Part shown: piece after piece, positions 25,174 to 33,043 of the stretch | How the letters are laid out: each line of letters starts with the position of its first letter | Numbering within the stretch: position 1 is the first letter of the stretch | Source: JAUVKA01 sp964465145 | GTDB taxonomy: Bacteria > Bacteroidota > Bacteroidia > Bacteroidales > UBA12481 | Reading direction: 5' to 3' | Assembly (NCBI GenBank): GCA_964465145.1 | Contig: CAYXJR010000037.1 | Coordinates: forward strand, 1 to 40,295 | Length of the DNA stretch: 40,295 nt | Notes under the pieces: model-generated | What the model saw: the letters and a program-made list of their open reading frames with translations, nothing else | The model's database searches: none | What the model was told of the DNA's origin: nothing | Translations under genes and position numbers: made by a program

Positions 25174-28100
25174 ATGAACTCAAAAAGTGTAAAAAGACTC
25201 TTACTACTCCTTTGGATGGTAGGCTTATTTTCTTTTTCTATGGGTCAAACCAGGATAATTACCGGCTTGGTAACAGCTTCAGACACGAAAGAATCTTTAC
25301 CGCTGGCCAGTGTTCAGATTAAAGGCACTGAAGTTGGTGTAATGACTGATTTCAATGGCGCATTCAGACTAGATGTCGGAACCCCGGATGCCATCCTTGT
25401 CTTTTCATTTGTAGGTTATGAGCCCCAGGAAGTCAGCACCCAAAACCGGCAAGTATTAAATATTGAACTGCAATTAAAAAGGTCTGACGTTGATGAAGTA
25501 GTAGTAATTGGATACGGAAAAGTGAAAAAAAGTGATCTCACTGGTTCTGTAAGTTCCATAAAATCACGTGAATTAACCAAAGTCATCTCGATCAACCCGG
25601 AACAAAATTTGCAGGGAAAAGTGACAGGCGTTCAGGTTACAAGTACAACAGGAGCACCCGGGGCCAGCCCGGTAGTCCGCATTCGGGGTGTGGGTACTTT
25701 TAATAATTCCTCGCCGATTTATGTAGTTGATGGGGTAATCCTGGATAATATATCCTTCCTGAATTCCGCTGATATCGCCTCAATGGAAGTTCTCAAAGAT
25801 GCCTCGGCCACAGCTATTTATGGATCACGTGGAGCAAACGGGGTGATTATGGTTACCACCAAAAACGGAATTCCCGGGCAGGAATCAGCTACTTACAACT
25901 TCTCAACCGAATATGGGATCCAGAATTTGTCAAAAAAAATCGACTTGCTTAGCGGACGGGAATTTGCCATTATCACCAATGAGATTGTAGCCGGATCATA
26001 CAATAATGTGGATGCCCTGCCTAACACCGATTGGCAAGATCTGGTTTTTAATCCGGCCCCAGTTCAGAACAGTCAGTTTTCAGTCTCCGGATCCACAAAA
26101 TCCACTCAGTATTATTTAGGTCTTGGTGTTTTTTCCCAGGATGGGATTATCGATAAATCCGGTTACAAACGTTATTCTATTAAACTCAATAACACTTATC
26201 AATTATCGACCAGAATGCGAATAGGTAACAATATTACCCTCTCACCTTACCAGCAAACTAATGCACCCAATGTAACTTATTCCGTCTATCGTGCACAGCC
26301 GCTTCTTGAACCATACTACTCCGATGGAACTTTTGGAGTTGTTCATAATGTTGGCAATCCCCTGGCTGATTTGGAATATTCTAATAACCATAACAATGGT
26401 CTGAGAGCAGTTGGGAATGTTTTTGCAGAAGCCAACTTTTTTGAAGGATTTACATTCAGAAGCAGTTTTGGGATTGATGCTGGCTACAATAAATCAGAAT
26501 CATTTACACCTGCATATACAATATATAATCCCGATGGCACTGCCTCTCAACAGCAAAATGTTCTAAGTGATATTAACAAAGGGAATAGTGAGAATCTGAC
26601 CTGGCTTTGGGAAAATACTGTAACTTATACTAAAGAGGTTGATGATCATTCCTTCAATATTCTCGGAGGTTATACGATGCAGGAAACCAGTTCGGAAGGA
26701 ATGTCATTCCGCGGCGAAAATCTCATGAGAAATGGTAGTGATTTCTGGTATATTAATCCTGCCTATGTTTATGATCCGGTTAACGGCGTCAATACTATAC
26801 AGTCGATCTATAACGGGGTTGATCCCAACCAGTACTATTCAATGATATCTTACCTGTCACGGGCCAATTATACCTATAAAGACCGTTATATGCTTACAGC
26901 AACTTTCCGACGGGATGGTTCATCAAAATTTACTAAAGAAAACAGATATTCTAATTTCCCTTCCTTTGCTGCAGGCTGGAATATTGGCAGAGAATCTTTT
27001 ATGGAAGCTTTCCCGTTGATCTCCAATATGAAACTCAGAGCCAGTTGGGGAATTATTGGAAATGAAAAAATCAGTTATTACGACCGCTTCTCCCGCATTC
27101 AGTCCGATATTCTAACTGTCTTCGGAAATCCTGATATCACTGTGCCTGCGGCTTCTTATGGCAAAAGTGGGAATCCGGATTTGAAATGGGAAAGTACTCA
27201 ACAAACAGATATCGGACTGGAGGTTGGCTTGCTAAAAAACCGCCTAACCGGTGAATTTGATTTTTATAATCGGGTAACCGATGATATTCTGGTGGAGCTA
27301 TCAACCCCGGGGCACATTGGTAATGGACTCGGACAGAAAGTTCGCTATAATGCTGCTTCCATCCTCAATCGCGGTTTTGAGTTTAACCTCAACTGGAGGG
27401 AAACCAGGCAGAAGCTAAGCTATTATATTGGTTTTCTTGGATCCACTGTTCACAATGAAGTATTATCAATCGGAGGTAACAATGGAGTTGATTCAACATT
27501 ACTGGGAGGTTACCTGGGCAATGGGCAGCCTGTAACGCTCAGCAAGGTGGGTCTGCCCATCGGATCCTATTACGGATATACGGTTGATGGGATTTTTCAG
27601 AACGAGGCTGAATTGGCTGCCTATCCCCACAGTACCCAGGCAGGAGTAGGTGATCTGCGCTTTGTTGACATAAATAACGATGACCAGATAAACGGTTTGG
27701 ATCGTACTTATCTCGGGTCCCCCATCCCAAAATTTATTTTTGGCTTCAATTTTGGACTCGAATTTATGGGATTTGACCTGTCTGTCGACCTTCAGGGCCA
27801 AACCGGTAACCAGCTATTTAATGGAAAAGAAGTAGTACGCCCTGATCCTTACAATTTTGAAAAACATGTTTTTGATCGCTGGACCGGTGAAGGCAGCAGT
27901 GATACAGAGCCAAAACCCTCTTTTGGAGGATACAATTTTACCCCGTCGGATAGATTTATCCAGGATGGGTCATTTATGAGGATCAGAAATGTAATGCTCG
28001 CATACAATGTGCCTGCAGATTTCTGCAGTAAACTCAAAATCAACGAATTAAGAATCTATTTGAAAGGGACTAACCTGTACACTCTTACCCGTTTTACAGG

Positions 28101-28206
28101 CTATACACCAGAGATAGGAAGTTTTGATGTATTGTCAAATGGAATAGACAATGGCGCTTATCCTGTAACCTCAGTTTATTCTTTGGGCATTAACATAACT
28201 TTTTAA
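25174..28206 (+). CDS. SusC-like TonB-dependent outer membrane transporter
   Basis: A 1010-residue receptor. After the signal peptide (ending near SMGQ) comes a carboxypeptidase-regulatory-like domain (about 28-110; ITGLVTASDTKESLPLASVQ, FNGAFRLDVG). Then follow the TonB-box-like DEVVVIGYGKVKKSDLTGSV, a plug domain with LQGKVTGVQVTSTTGAPGAS, RIRGVGTFNNSSPIYVVDGV and ASATAIYGSRGANGVIMVTT, and a 22-strand barrel ending SLGINITF. There is no STN domain, so it is not of the anti-sigma-linked type. Together with the SusD lipoprotein encoded 5 bases downstream it forms the pedal-bin importer for oligosaccharides. Flanking GH144 and GH3 genes suggest beta-1,2-gluco-oligosaccharides as cargo. Confidence 0.96.
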   Translation: MNSKSVKRLLLLLWMVGLFSFSMGQTRIITGLVTASDTKESLPLASVQIKGTEVGVMTDFNGAFRLDVGTPDAILVFSFVGYEPQEVSTQNRQVLNIELQLKRSDVDEVVVIGYGKVKKSDLTGSVSSIKSRELTKVISINPEQNLQGKVTGVQVTSTTGAPGASPVVRIRGVGTFNNSSPIYVVDGVILDNISFLNSADIASMEVLKDASATAIYGSRGANGVIMVTTKNGIPGQESATYNFSTEYGIQNLSKKIDLLSGREFAIITNEIVAGSYNNVDALPNTDWQDLVFNPAPVQNSQFSVSGSTKSTQYYLGLGVFSQDGIIDKSGYKRYSIKLNNTYQLSTRMRIGNNITLSPYQQTNAPNVTYSVYRAQPLLEPYYSDGTFGVVHNVGNPLADLEYSNNHNNGLRAVGNVFAEANFFEGFTFRSSFGIDAGYNKSESFTPAYTIYNPDGTASQQQNVLSDINKGNSENLTWLWENTVTYTKEVDDHSFNILGGYTMQETSSEGMSFRGENLMRNGSDFWYINPAYVYDPVNGVNTIQSIYNGVDPNQYYSMISYLSRANYTYKDRYMLTATFRRDGSSKFTKENRYSNFPSFAAGWNIGRESFMEAFPLISNMKLRASWGIIGNEKISYYDRFSRIQSDILTVFGNPDITVPAASYGKSGNPDLKWESTQQTDIGLEVGLLKNRLTGEFDFYNRVTDDILVELSTPGHIGNGLGQKVRYNAASILNRGFEFNLNWRETRQKLSYYIGFLGSTVHNEVLSIGGNNGVDSTLLGGYLGNGQPVTLSKVGLPIGSYYGYTVDGIFQNEAELAAYPHSTQAGVGDLRFVDINNDDQINGLDRTYLGSPIPKFIFGFNFGLEFMGFDLSVDLQGQTGNQLFNGKEVVRPDPYNFEKHVFDRWTGEGSSDTEPKPSFGGYNFTPSDRFIQDGSFMRIRNVMLAYNVPADFCSKLKINELRIYLKGTNLYTLTRFTGYTPEIGSFDVLSNGIDNGAYPVTSVYSLGINITF

Positions 28207-28211
28207 AGGCC

Positions 28212-29699
28212 ATGAAAAAAACGATTATACTTTCAGCTTTGCTTCTGACAGTCCTGACATTTTCGGGATGTGAAGATTTTCTTCAGAAAAATCCACAGGG
28301 AGAACTTACTCAGGAAGCATTTCCTACCTCCCTTGCCGATGCTAAATTGGCTACAAATGCGGTTTACACGACTTTACGATCCTGGTATTATCATTCCGGA
28401 GGGTTTCCCATTCTGGATATCATGTCGGATGACTCACACAAAGGCAGTAACCCGAACGATCAATTATCCACCATCGGTCCGTATGACCTATTTCAGCATA
28501 CTCCTACACAGGATGGTTTAGACCGCTGGTGGAGCACCCTTTATGAAGGAATTAAAAGAGCCAATGTGGTTATAGAAAAGCTTCCTGATATCGAGATGGA
28601 CGAAACGCTTAGAAATCAGTCCATTGGGGAAGCCCGTTTTCTAAGAGGTCTATATTACTTTGATCTGGTAAGAGCCTGGGGAGGAGTGCCAATTGTATTG
28701 AATACCAATGCTTCTCTTAAACTGGAAAGATCAACAGTTGATCAGGTTTATGATGTTATCAGGGAGGATCTGGATTTTGCCATCAATAATCTTCCTTTAG
28801 CAAGTGATTATTCCTTCGATGATGCCGGACGTGCAACAAAAGGAGCCGCACAAGCTTTTAGGGCCAAAGTGGCACTCTTTGAAAAGGATTTTTCTACCGC
28901 TGAGGAACAGGCACTTGAGGTCATCCTGTCTGGCCAGTATGGACTTGAGAATGATTTTTCTGATGCAAATAGTCGCGATGGTGAGCACGGTATTGAATCA
29001 GTTTTTGAGATCGGAGCCATGGAGGTGGAAGGTGAAAATTCCGGAGGGAACCAATATGCAAATACGCAAGGTGTTAGAGGAACCCCCAATAAGGGTTGGG
29101 GATTTAACAGGCCTTCCGAGGATCTGCGAAACTCTTTCGAATCAGGAGACCCAAGGCTCGATGCAACTATTATTGATTTGGGTGAGATAATAGATGGTAT
29201 ACTGATCATGGGTGATGGAACCACCGCTGATATCATCAGGGGTGAGAATGGTGAAATTATTGAAAGGGAGTGTTATAACCAGAAAGTCTGGATTCCTGGT
29301 AGTAATACCATTACTCAATATGGGCACAATCGGCGTTTAATGAGGTATGCTGATGTCTTACTCATGGCTGCGGAAGCCTTAAACGAAAACAACAAACCAG
29401 CAGAAGCATTAACATTCCTGAATCAGGTCAGAGAGAGAGCCCGTGGAGACAATCCGGAATTGTTGCCGGATATTACAGAAAACAGCAAAGATGTTTTAAG
29501 AGATATAATAATCAATGAAAGGAGACATGAGCTAGCTCTTGAAGGTCATCGTTTTTGGGATCTCGTAAGAACAGGGAAAGCCGCCTCAATCCTTGGTACA
29601 TTGGGGTTTGAAGCAGGAAAACATGAATTACTTCCAATTCCCCAAAATGAAATTGATATCTCACAGGGCGTAATTACACAAAACCCTAATTATCAATGA
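28212..29699 (+). CDS. SusD-like substrate-binding lipoprotein
   Basis: A 495-residue partner of SusC. The lipobox FSGC places the lipidated Cys at position 20. SusD/RagB landmarks are all present: EDFLQKNPQGELTQEAF, DRWWSTLYEGIKRANVVIEK, EARFLRGLYYFDLVRAWGGV, RYADVLLMAAEALNE, FLNQVRERARGD, and near the end INERRHELALEGHRFWDLVR and LLPIPQNEIDIS. Its TPR-like helices should form the lid over the SusC barrel and hold the oligosaccharide. The start is 5 bases after the susC stop, so expression is coupled. No feature here identifies the sugar; that depends on the neighbouring hydrolases. Confidence 0.97.
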   Translation: MKKTIILSALLLTVLTFSGCEDFLQKNPQGELTQEAFPTSLADAKLATNAVYTTLRSWYYHSGGFPILDIMSDDSHKGSNPNDQLSTIGPYDLFQHTPTQDGLDRWWSTLYEGIKRANVVIEKLPDIEMDETLRNQSIGEARFLRGLYYFDLVRAWGGVPIVLNTNASLKLERSTVDQVYDVIREDLDFAINNLPLASDYSFDDAGRATKGAAQAFRAKVALFEKDFSTAEEQALEVILSGQYGLENDFSDANSRDGEHGIESVFEIGAMEVEGENSGGNQYANTQGVRGTPNKGWGFNRPSEDLRNSFESGDPRLDATIIDLGEIIDGILIMGDGTTADIIRGENGEIIERECYNQKVWIPGSNTITQYGHNRRLMRYADVLLMAAEALNENNKPAEALTFLNQVRERARGDNPELLPDITENSKDVLRDIIINERRHELALEGHRFWDLVRTGKAASILGTLGFEAGKHELLPIPQNEIDISQGVITQNPNYQ

Positions 29700-29727
29700 A
29701 ATAATACTAATTTCTAATCTAATAATT

Positions 29728-30996
29728 ATGAAAAGAAAGAACCTTTTGTCCAGCGTATTAATAATTACGCTGATGTTTGCGGCCGTTTTAACCAGCTGCA
29801 AAAAGGACCCGACTCCCTTGAGTCTTGAATCACTGGTTGCAGGCACCATCGATTTGAATGGAGCCACTTCACCAGATAATGTGCCGGTTGATCCGACCAT
29901 TACTGCAACTTTTACCACTGATTTGGATGCCACAACAGTTACTGCGGCCAATGTTACATTGATGCAGGATTATGATGATACTGCAATTGAAATTACTGTT
30001 TCAGCATCAGGGAAAACCATTACCATCAGCCCGGTGGAAAAGCTCAGTAACGGGGCACTCTATGAGCTCAGTTTTGGTGCAGGTATTAAATCTGCAGAAG
30101 CTCTTGATTGTACACCTGCTAGTCGCACATTTACAACTGATGGCACTTTCATGCCCAAGGGTGCAGTGGCTTATTGGACATTTGAAGATAGTCCGGATGA
30201 CATAATAGGGAACTATGACCCAGCAGCAAGTGGTGTTGTTGCCATTACCTACACTGCTGGTCGAAAAGAAGCTGCTGGCAAAGCGGCAACTTTTGATGGC
30301 GACGCCAGCATCATTGAGATTCCGAATGGGGATCTACTTATGAATACCAATGATTTTACGCTGAGTTTCTGGGTGAAACCTAATTCAAGTGGACATGTTA
30401 ATGACGCTGGAGATCCTGCAGGACATTTTGTAATAGGGCTTTCCGCTTTCTACGGCTTCCAGTTTGAAATATCAGGTGATTATAGCAGTTGTAAACTTGC
30501 AGCCCGCTATGATTTGGGTACCGGCGAAACTGCGGGCGAAGACCTTTGGTTCAATGGCGAAGGTCAAACGCGCGATAATGGTGGCTGGCAAGGTTGGGAT
30601 TTTTGCAAGGACCTCCGTAATTCAGGTGGCGTAGCAGGCATTTTACAAGACAAATGGACTCATGTAGTCTGTGTATATAACTCAACAACAAAAGCCGGCA
30701 TTATGTATCTCAATGGTGAAAAAATGAAATCACAGAATTTCAACCTTTGGCCGGATGGTGATGCCAAGCAAGGTGTTGTTGGGCTTATTTATGCAGGTGT
30801 AGAACCTGAAACCTACCCGGAATTAGCGTTTGGCTTTATTCAGTCAAGAGCAGGAACCCTTTGGGATGTTGAGCCATGGGGCGGTTATGATTTCCCAACT
30901 TCAAATCACTTCAAAGGTCAGCTTGATGATATTGCTATTTTCCATAGTGTTCTTAGCGAGAATGAGATTCATTTGATGTACAATTCAGGTATTTAA
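29728..30996 (+). CDS. Surface glycan-binding lipoprotein: Ig-like plus LamG domains
   Basis: A 422-residue lipoprotein with lipobox LTSC (Cys24) followed by KKD, resembling surface-export signals of Bacteroidota lipoproteins. Residues about 35-135 form a Big_5-type Ig-like domain (VPVDPTITATFTTDLDATTV, ISPVEKLSNGALYELSF). Residues about 145-420 form a LamG-type jelly roll (AVAYWTFEDSPDD, GKAATFDGDASIIEIPN, FTLSFWVKPNSS, DKWTHVVCVYNS, GQLDDIAIFHSVLSENEIHL). It sits directly behind susCD, the usual place of the surface glycan-binding protein (SusE/SusF-like). It therefore probably holds the polysaccharide at the cell surface. A strong hairpin terminator candidate follows it. Confidence 0.88.
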   Translation: MKRKNLLSSVLIITLMFAAVLTSCKKDPTPLSLESLVAGTIDLNGATSPDNVPVDPTITATFTTDLDATTVTAANVTLMQDYDDTAIEITVSASGKTITISPVEKLSNGALYELSFGAGIKSAEALDCTPASRTFTTDGTFMPKGAVAYWTFEDSPDDIIGNYDPAASGVVAITYTAGRKEAAGKAATFDGDASIIEIPNGDLLMNTNDFTLSFWVKPNSSGHVNDAGDPAGHFVIGLSAFYGFQFEISGDYSSCKLAARYDLGTGETAGEDLWFNGEGQTRDNGGWQGWDFCKDLRNSGGVAGILQDKWTHVVCVYNSTTKAGIMYLNGEKMKSQNFNLWPDGDAKQGVVGLIYAGVEPETYPELAFGFIQSRAGTLWDVEPWGGYDFPTSNHFKGQLDDIAIFHSVLSENEIHLMYNSGI

Positions 30997-31019
30997 CTAA
31001 TTTAGGATGATACTCACAG

Positions 31020-31058
31020 GGAGGGACGGGGATTCCCGTTTCTCCTTTTATTTTTTGG
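31020..31058 (+). terminator. Intrinsic terminator candidate directly before the next start codon
   Basis: GGAGGGACGGG (31020-31030) pairs with CCCGTTTCTCC (31035-31045), with two G-U pairs and the loop GATT, and is followed by TTTTATTTTTT. The T-run ends two bases before the ATG of the second GH144 gene. The hairpin would therefore reduce transcription from the susCD operon into the downstream hydrolases, or shape their mRNA 5-prime end. Confidence 0.75.
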
Positions 31059-33032
31059 ATGAACACACTGAATAAAATATTCGTCAGTATTCTGGCATCC
31101 GTCTTATTGATGCTATGCGCTTGCCATCGAGAGATTATCCCTCCTTCCGACCAGCTACAGATAATCAAGGTAATGGTTGGGTCAGACAACCTGAGCCCGA
31201 GTCAAATAACCGAAAAGCTTGCGGTCGACCAGGCTTTCAGCTTGAAATTTTCGGGGGCTGTTGATAGAAATTCTGCCGCAGAAGAAATATATATTGAGTT
31301 AAATGATGGAAGTACTGTTTCAGCTTCTGTTTCATTTTCAGACTTAGATTTTAATGTAATCCTATCCCCTCTGGAAAAACTCAATTATCATTCTGATTAT
31401 AAGCTAATAGTAACTGAAAATCTTACCGGAGCAGGATCCGAAACATTTCCGGGGATTGAATACCTTTTTACCACCATCACCGAGGAATTAAAAATCATAG
31501 GCTTATCCTTAAACGGACAAACTTTTCCAGGCTCAGGAACCACGGCGAATATCAGCCGAAAAAATATTGAATTTGTTATTGATTTTTCTGAACCCCTGGA
31601 TCCTGAAGATTATTCTTCATTTTTTATGCTTACCGGCGACATACCCTTACACATCGATCTGTCACAAAACCATCAAACAGTGACCTTGAAAAATCAATCC
31701 TATCTCAAGGGATATACAAAATACTATCTGATTGTTTCATCCAATCTAACTGCACTGAGTAACAACCTTTTCCAGGGCTTTAATTCTTCATTTTATACGG
31801 AACTGGATTCGACTTATAAATTTCCACAACTATCAGACGATGAGCTCCTGGATCTTGTTCAAAGTCAGACCTTTAGATACTTTTGGGATTTCGGACATCC
31901 TGAAAGCGGACTGGCCCGTGAGCGAAACACTTCAGGAGATATAGTTACCATCGGTGGATCCGGATTTGGGGTTATGGCTATGATTGCCGGAATAGAAAGA
32001 AATTTCATTACCAGAACAGAAGGGCTTCAGCGTTTAGACAAAATCCTGGGTTTTCTGGAAAGCTGTGATCGGTTTCATGGAGCATGGCCGCATTGGCTAA
32101 ATGGCAAAACAGGCGAAGTGATTCCTTTTAGCCAACAGGATAATGGGGGTGATCTGGTTGAAACAGCATTTATGATCCAGGGCTTGCTTACTTTCAGGCA
32201 ATACCTGGATTCTACCCAGACTGATGAAAATTCCTTAAAAATCCGAATTGATACACTCTGGCATCAGGTAGAATGGGACTGGTATACCAACGGACAAAAT
32301 GTTCTTTATTGGCATTGGTCGCCCAATTACAATTTCAACATGAATCATCAGATCAGGGGGCATAACGAGACACTGATAACTTATATTCTGGCCGCCTCCT
32401 CGCCAAGCCATCCTGTTAGTCAGGAAGCCTACCACCAGGGATATGCTTCAAATGGCAGCATTGTGAACAATCGGTCCTATTTTGGCATTCGTCTTCCACT
32501 TGGGGGGGACTATGGAGGCCCACTATTCTTTGCCCATTACTCCTTCCTGGGCCTGGATCCCAGAAATCTTAATGACGAGTACGGAAATTATTGGGAGCAA
32601 AATGTCAATCATTCATTGATTAATCAAGCTTGGTGCGTCGCTAATCCTAAAAAATTTATTGGTTATAGTTCGGATTGCTGGGGTTTAACAGCCAGTGATA
32701 ATTCAACCGGATACAGTGCCCACTCCCCAACCAACGATCGCGGGGTGATCAGTCCAACTGCTGCTATCTCATCTCTTCCTTATTCACCTGAAAAATCCAT
32801 GAAGGCCATTCGTCATTTTTACTATTTACTTGGAGATCAGCTGTGGGGAGATTATGGTTTCTACGATGCTTTTGATGTGCGTTCCGGCTGGTGGGCAAGT
32901 TCATATCTGGCTATTGATCAGGGCCCTCAGATTGTGATGATAGAGAACTATCGAACGGCCCTGCTTTGGAAACTTTTCATGACATCACCAGAGATTCAAA
33001 CCGGTTTATCGAAACTTGGGTTTACTTATTAA
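31059..33032 (+). CDS. GH144-like lipoprotein with two N-terminal Ig-like domains
   Basis: A 657-residue lipoprotein (lipobox LCAC, Cys22). Residues about 35-140 and 145-255 are two Big_5-type Ig-like domains (AVDQAFSLKFSGAVDRNSA; ISRKNIEFVIDFSEPLDPED). Residues about 260-657 are a glycoamylase/GH144 domain with classical landmarks: LVQSQTFRYFWDFGHPESGL, GGSGFGVMAMIAGIERNFIT, NGGDLVETAFMIQGLLTFRQ, RGHNETLITYILAASSPSHP, SDCWGLTASDN and LAIDQGPQIVMIENYRTALL. It is the second GH144-like enzyme of this locus and matches the family core better than the first. The Ig domains probably extend the catalytic domain from the cell surface. No ribosome binding site is visible, because the terminator T-run occupies that position. 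Confidence 0.92.
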   Translation: MNTLNKIFVSILASVLLMLCACHREIIPPSDQLQIIKVMVGSDNLSPSQITEKLAVDQAFSLKFSGAVDRNSAAEEIYIELNDGSTVSASVSFSDLDFNVILSPLEKLNYHSDYKLIVTENLTGAGSETFPGIEYLFTTITEELKIIGLSLNGQTFPGSGTTANISRKNIEFVIDFSEPLDPEDYSSFFMLTGDIPLHIDLSQNHQTVTLKNQSYLKGYTKYYLIVSSNLTALSNNLFQGFNSSFYTELDSTYKFPQLSDDELLDLVQSQTFRYFWDFGHPESGLARERNTSGDIVTIGGSGFGVMAMIAGIERNFITRTEGLQRLDKILGFLESCDRFHGAWPHWLNGKTGEVIPFSQQDNGGDLVETAFMIQGLLTFRQYLDSTQTDENSLKIRIDTLWHQVEWDWYTNGQNVLYWHWSPNYNFNMNHQIRGHNETLITYILAASSPSHPVSQEAYHQGYASNGSIVNNRSYFGIRLPLGGDYGGPLFFAHYSFLGLDPRNLNDEYGNYWEQNVNHSLINQAWCVANPKKFIGYSSDCWGLTASDNSTGYSAHSPTNDRGVISPTAAISSLPYSPEKSMKAIRHFYYLLGDQLWGDYGFYDAFDVRSGWWASSYLAIDQGPQIVMIENYRTALLWKLFMTSPEIQTGLSKLGFTY

Positions 33033-33043
33033 TTCAGAAATTA

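Noticed and set aside
32966..33043. Upstream start for the GH3 protein
   Set aside because: It lies inside the GH144 gene and would bury the lipoprotein signal; the ATG at 33044 fits.
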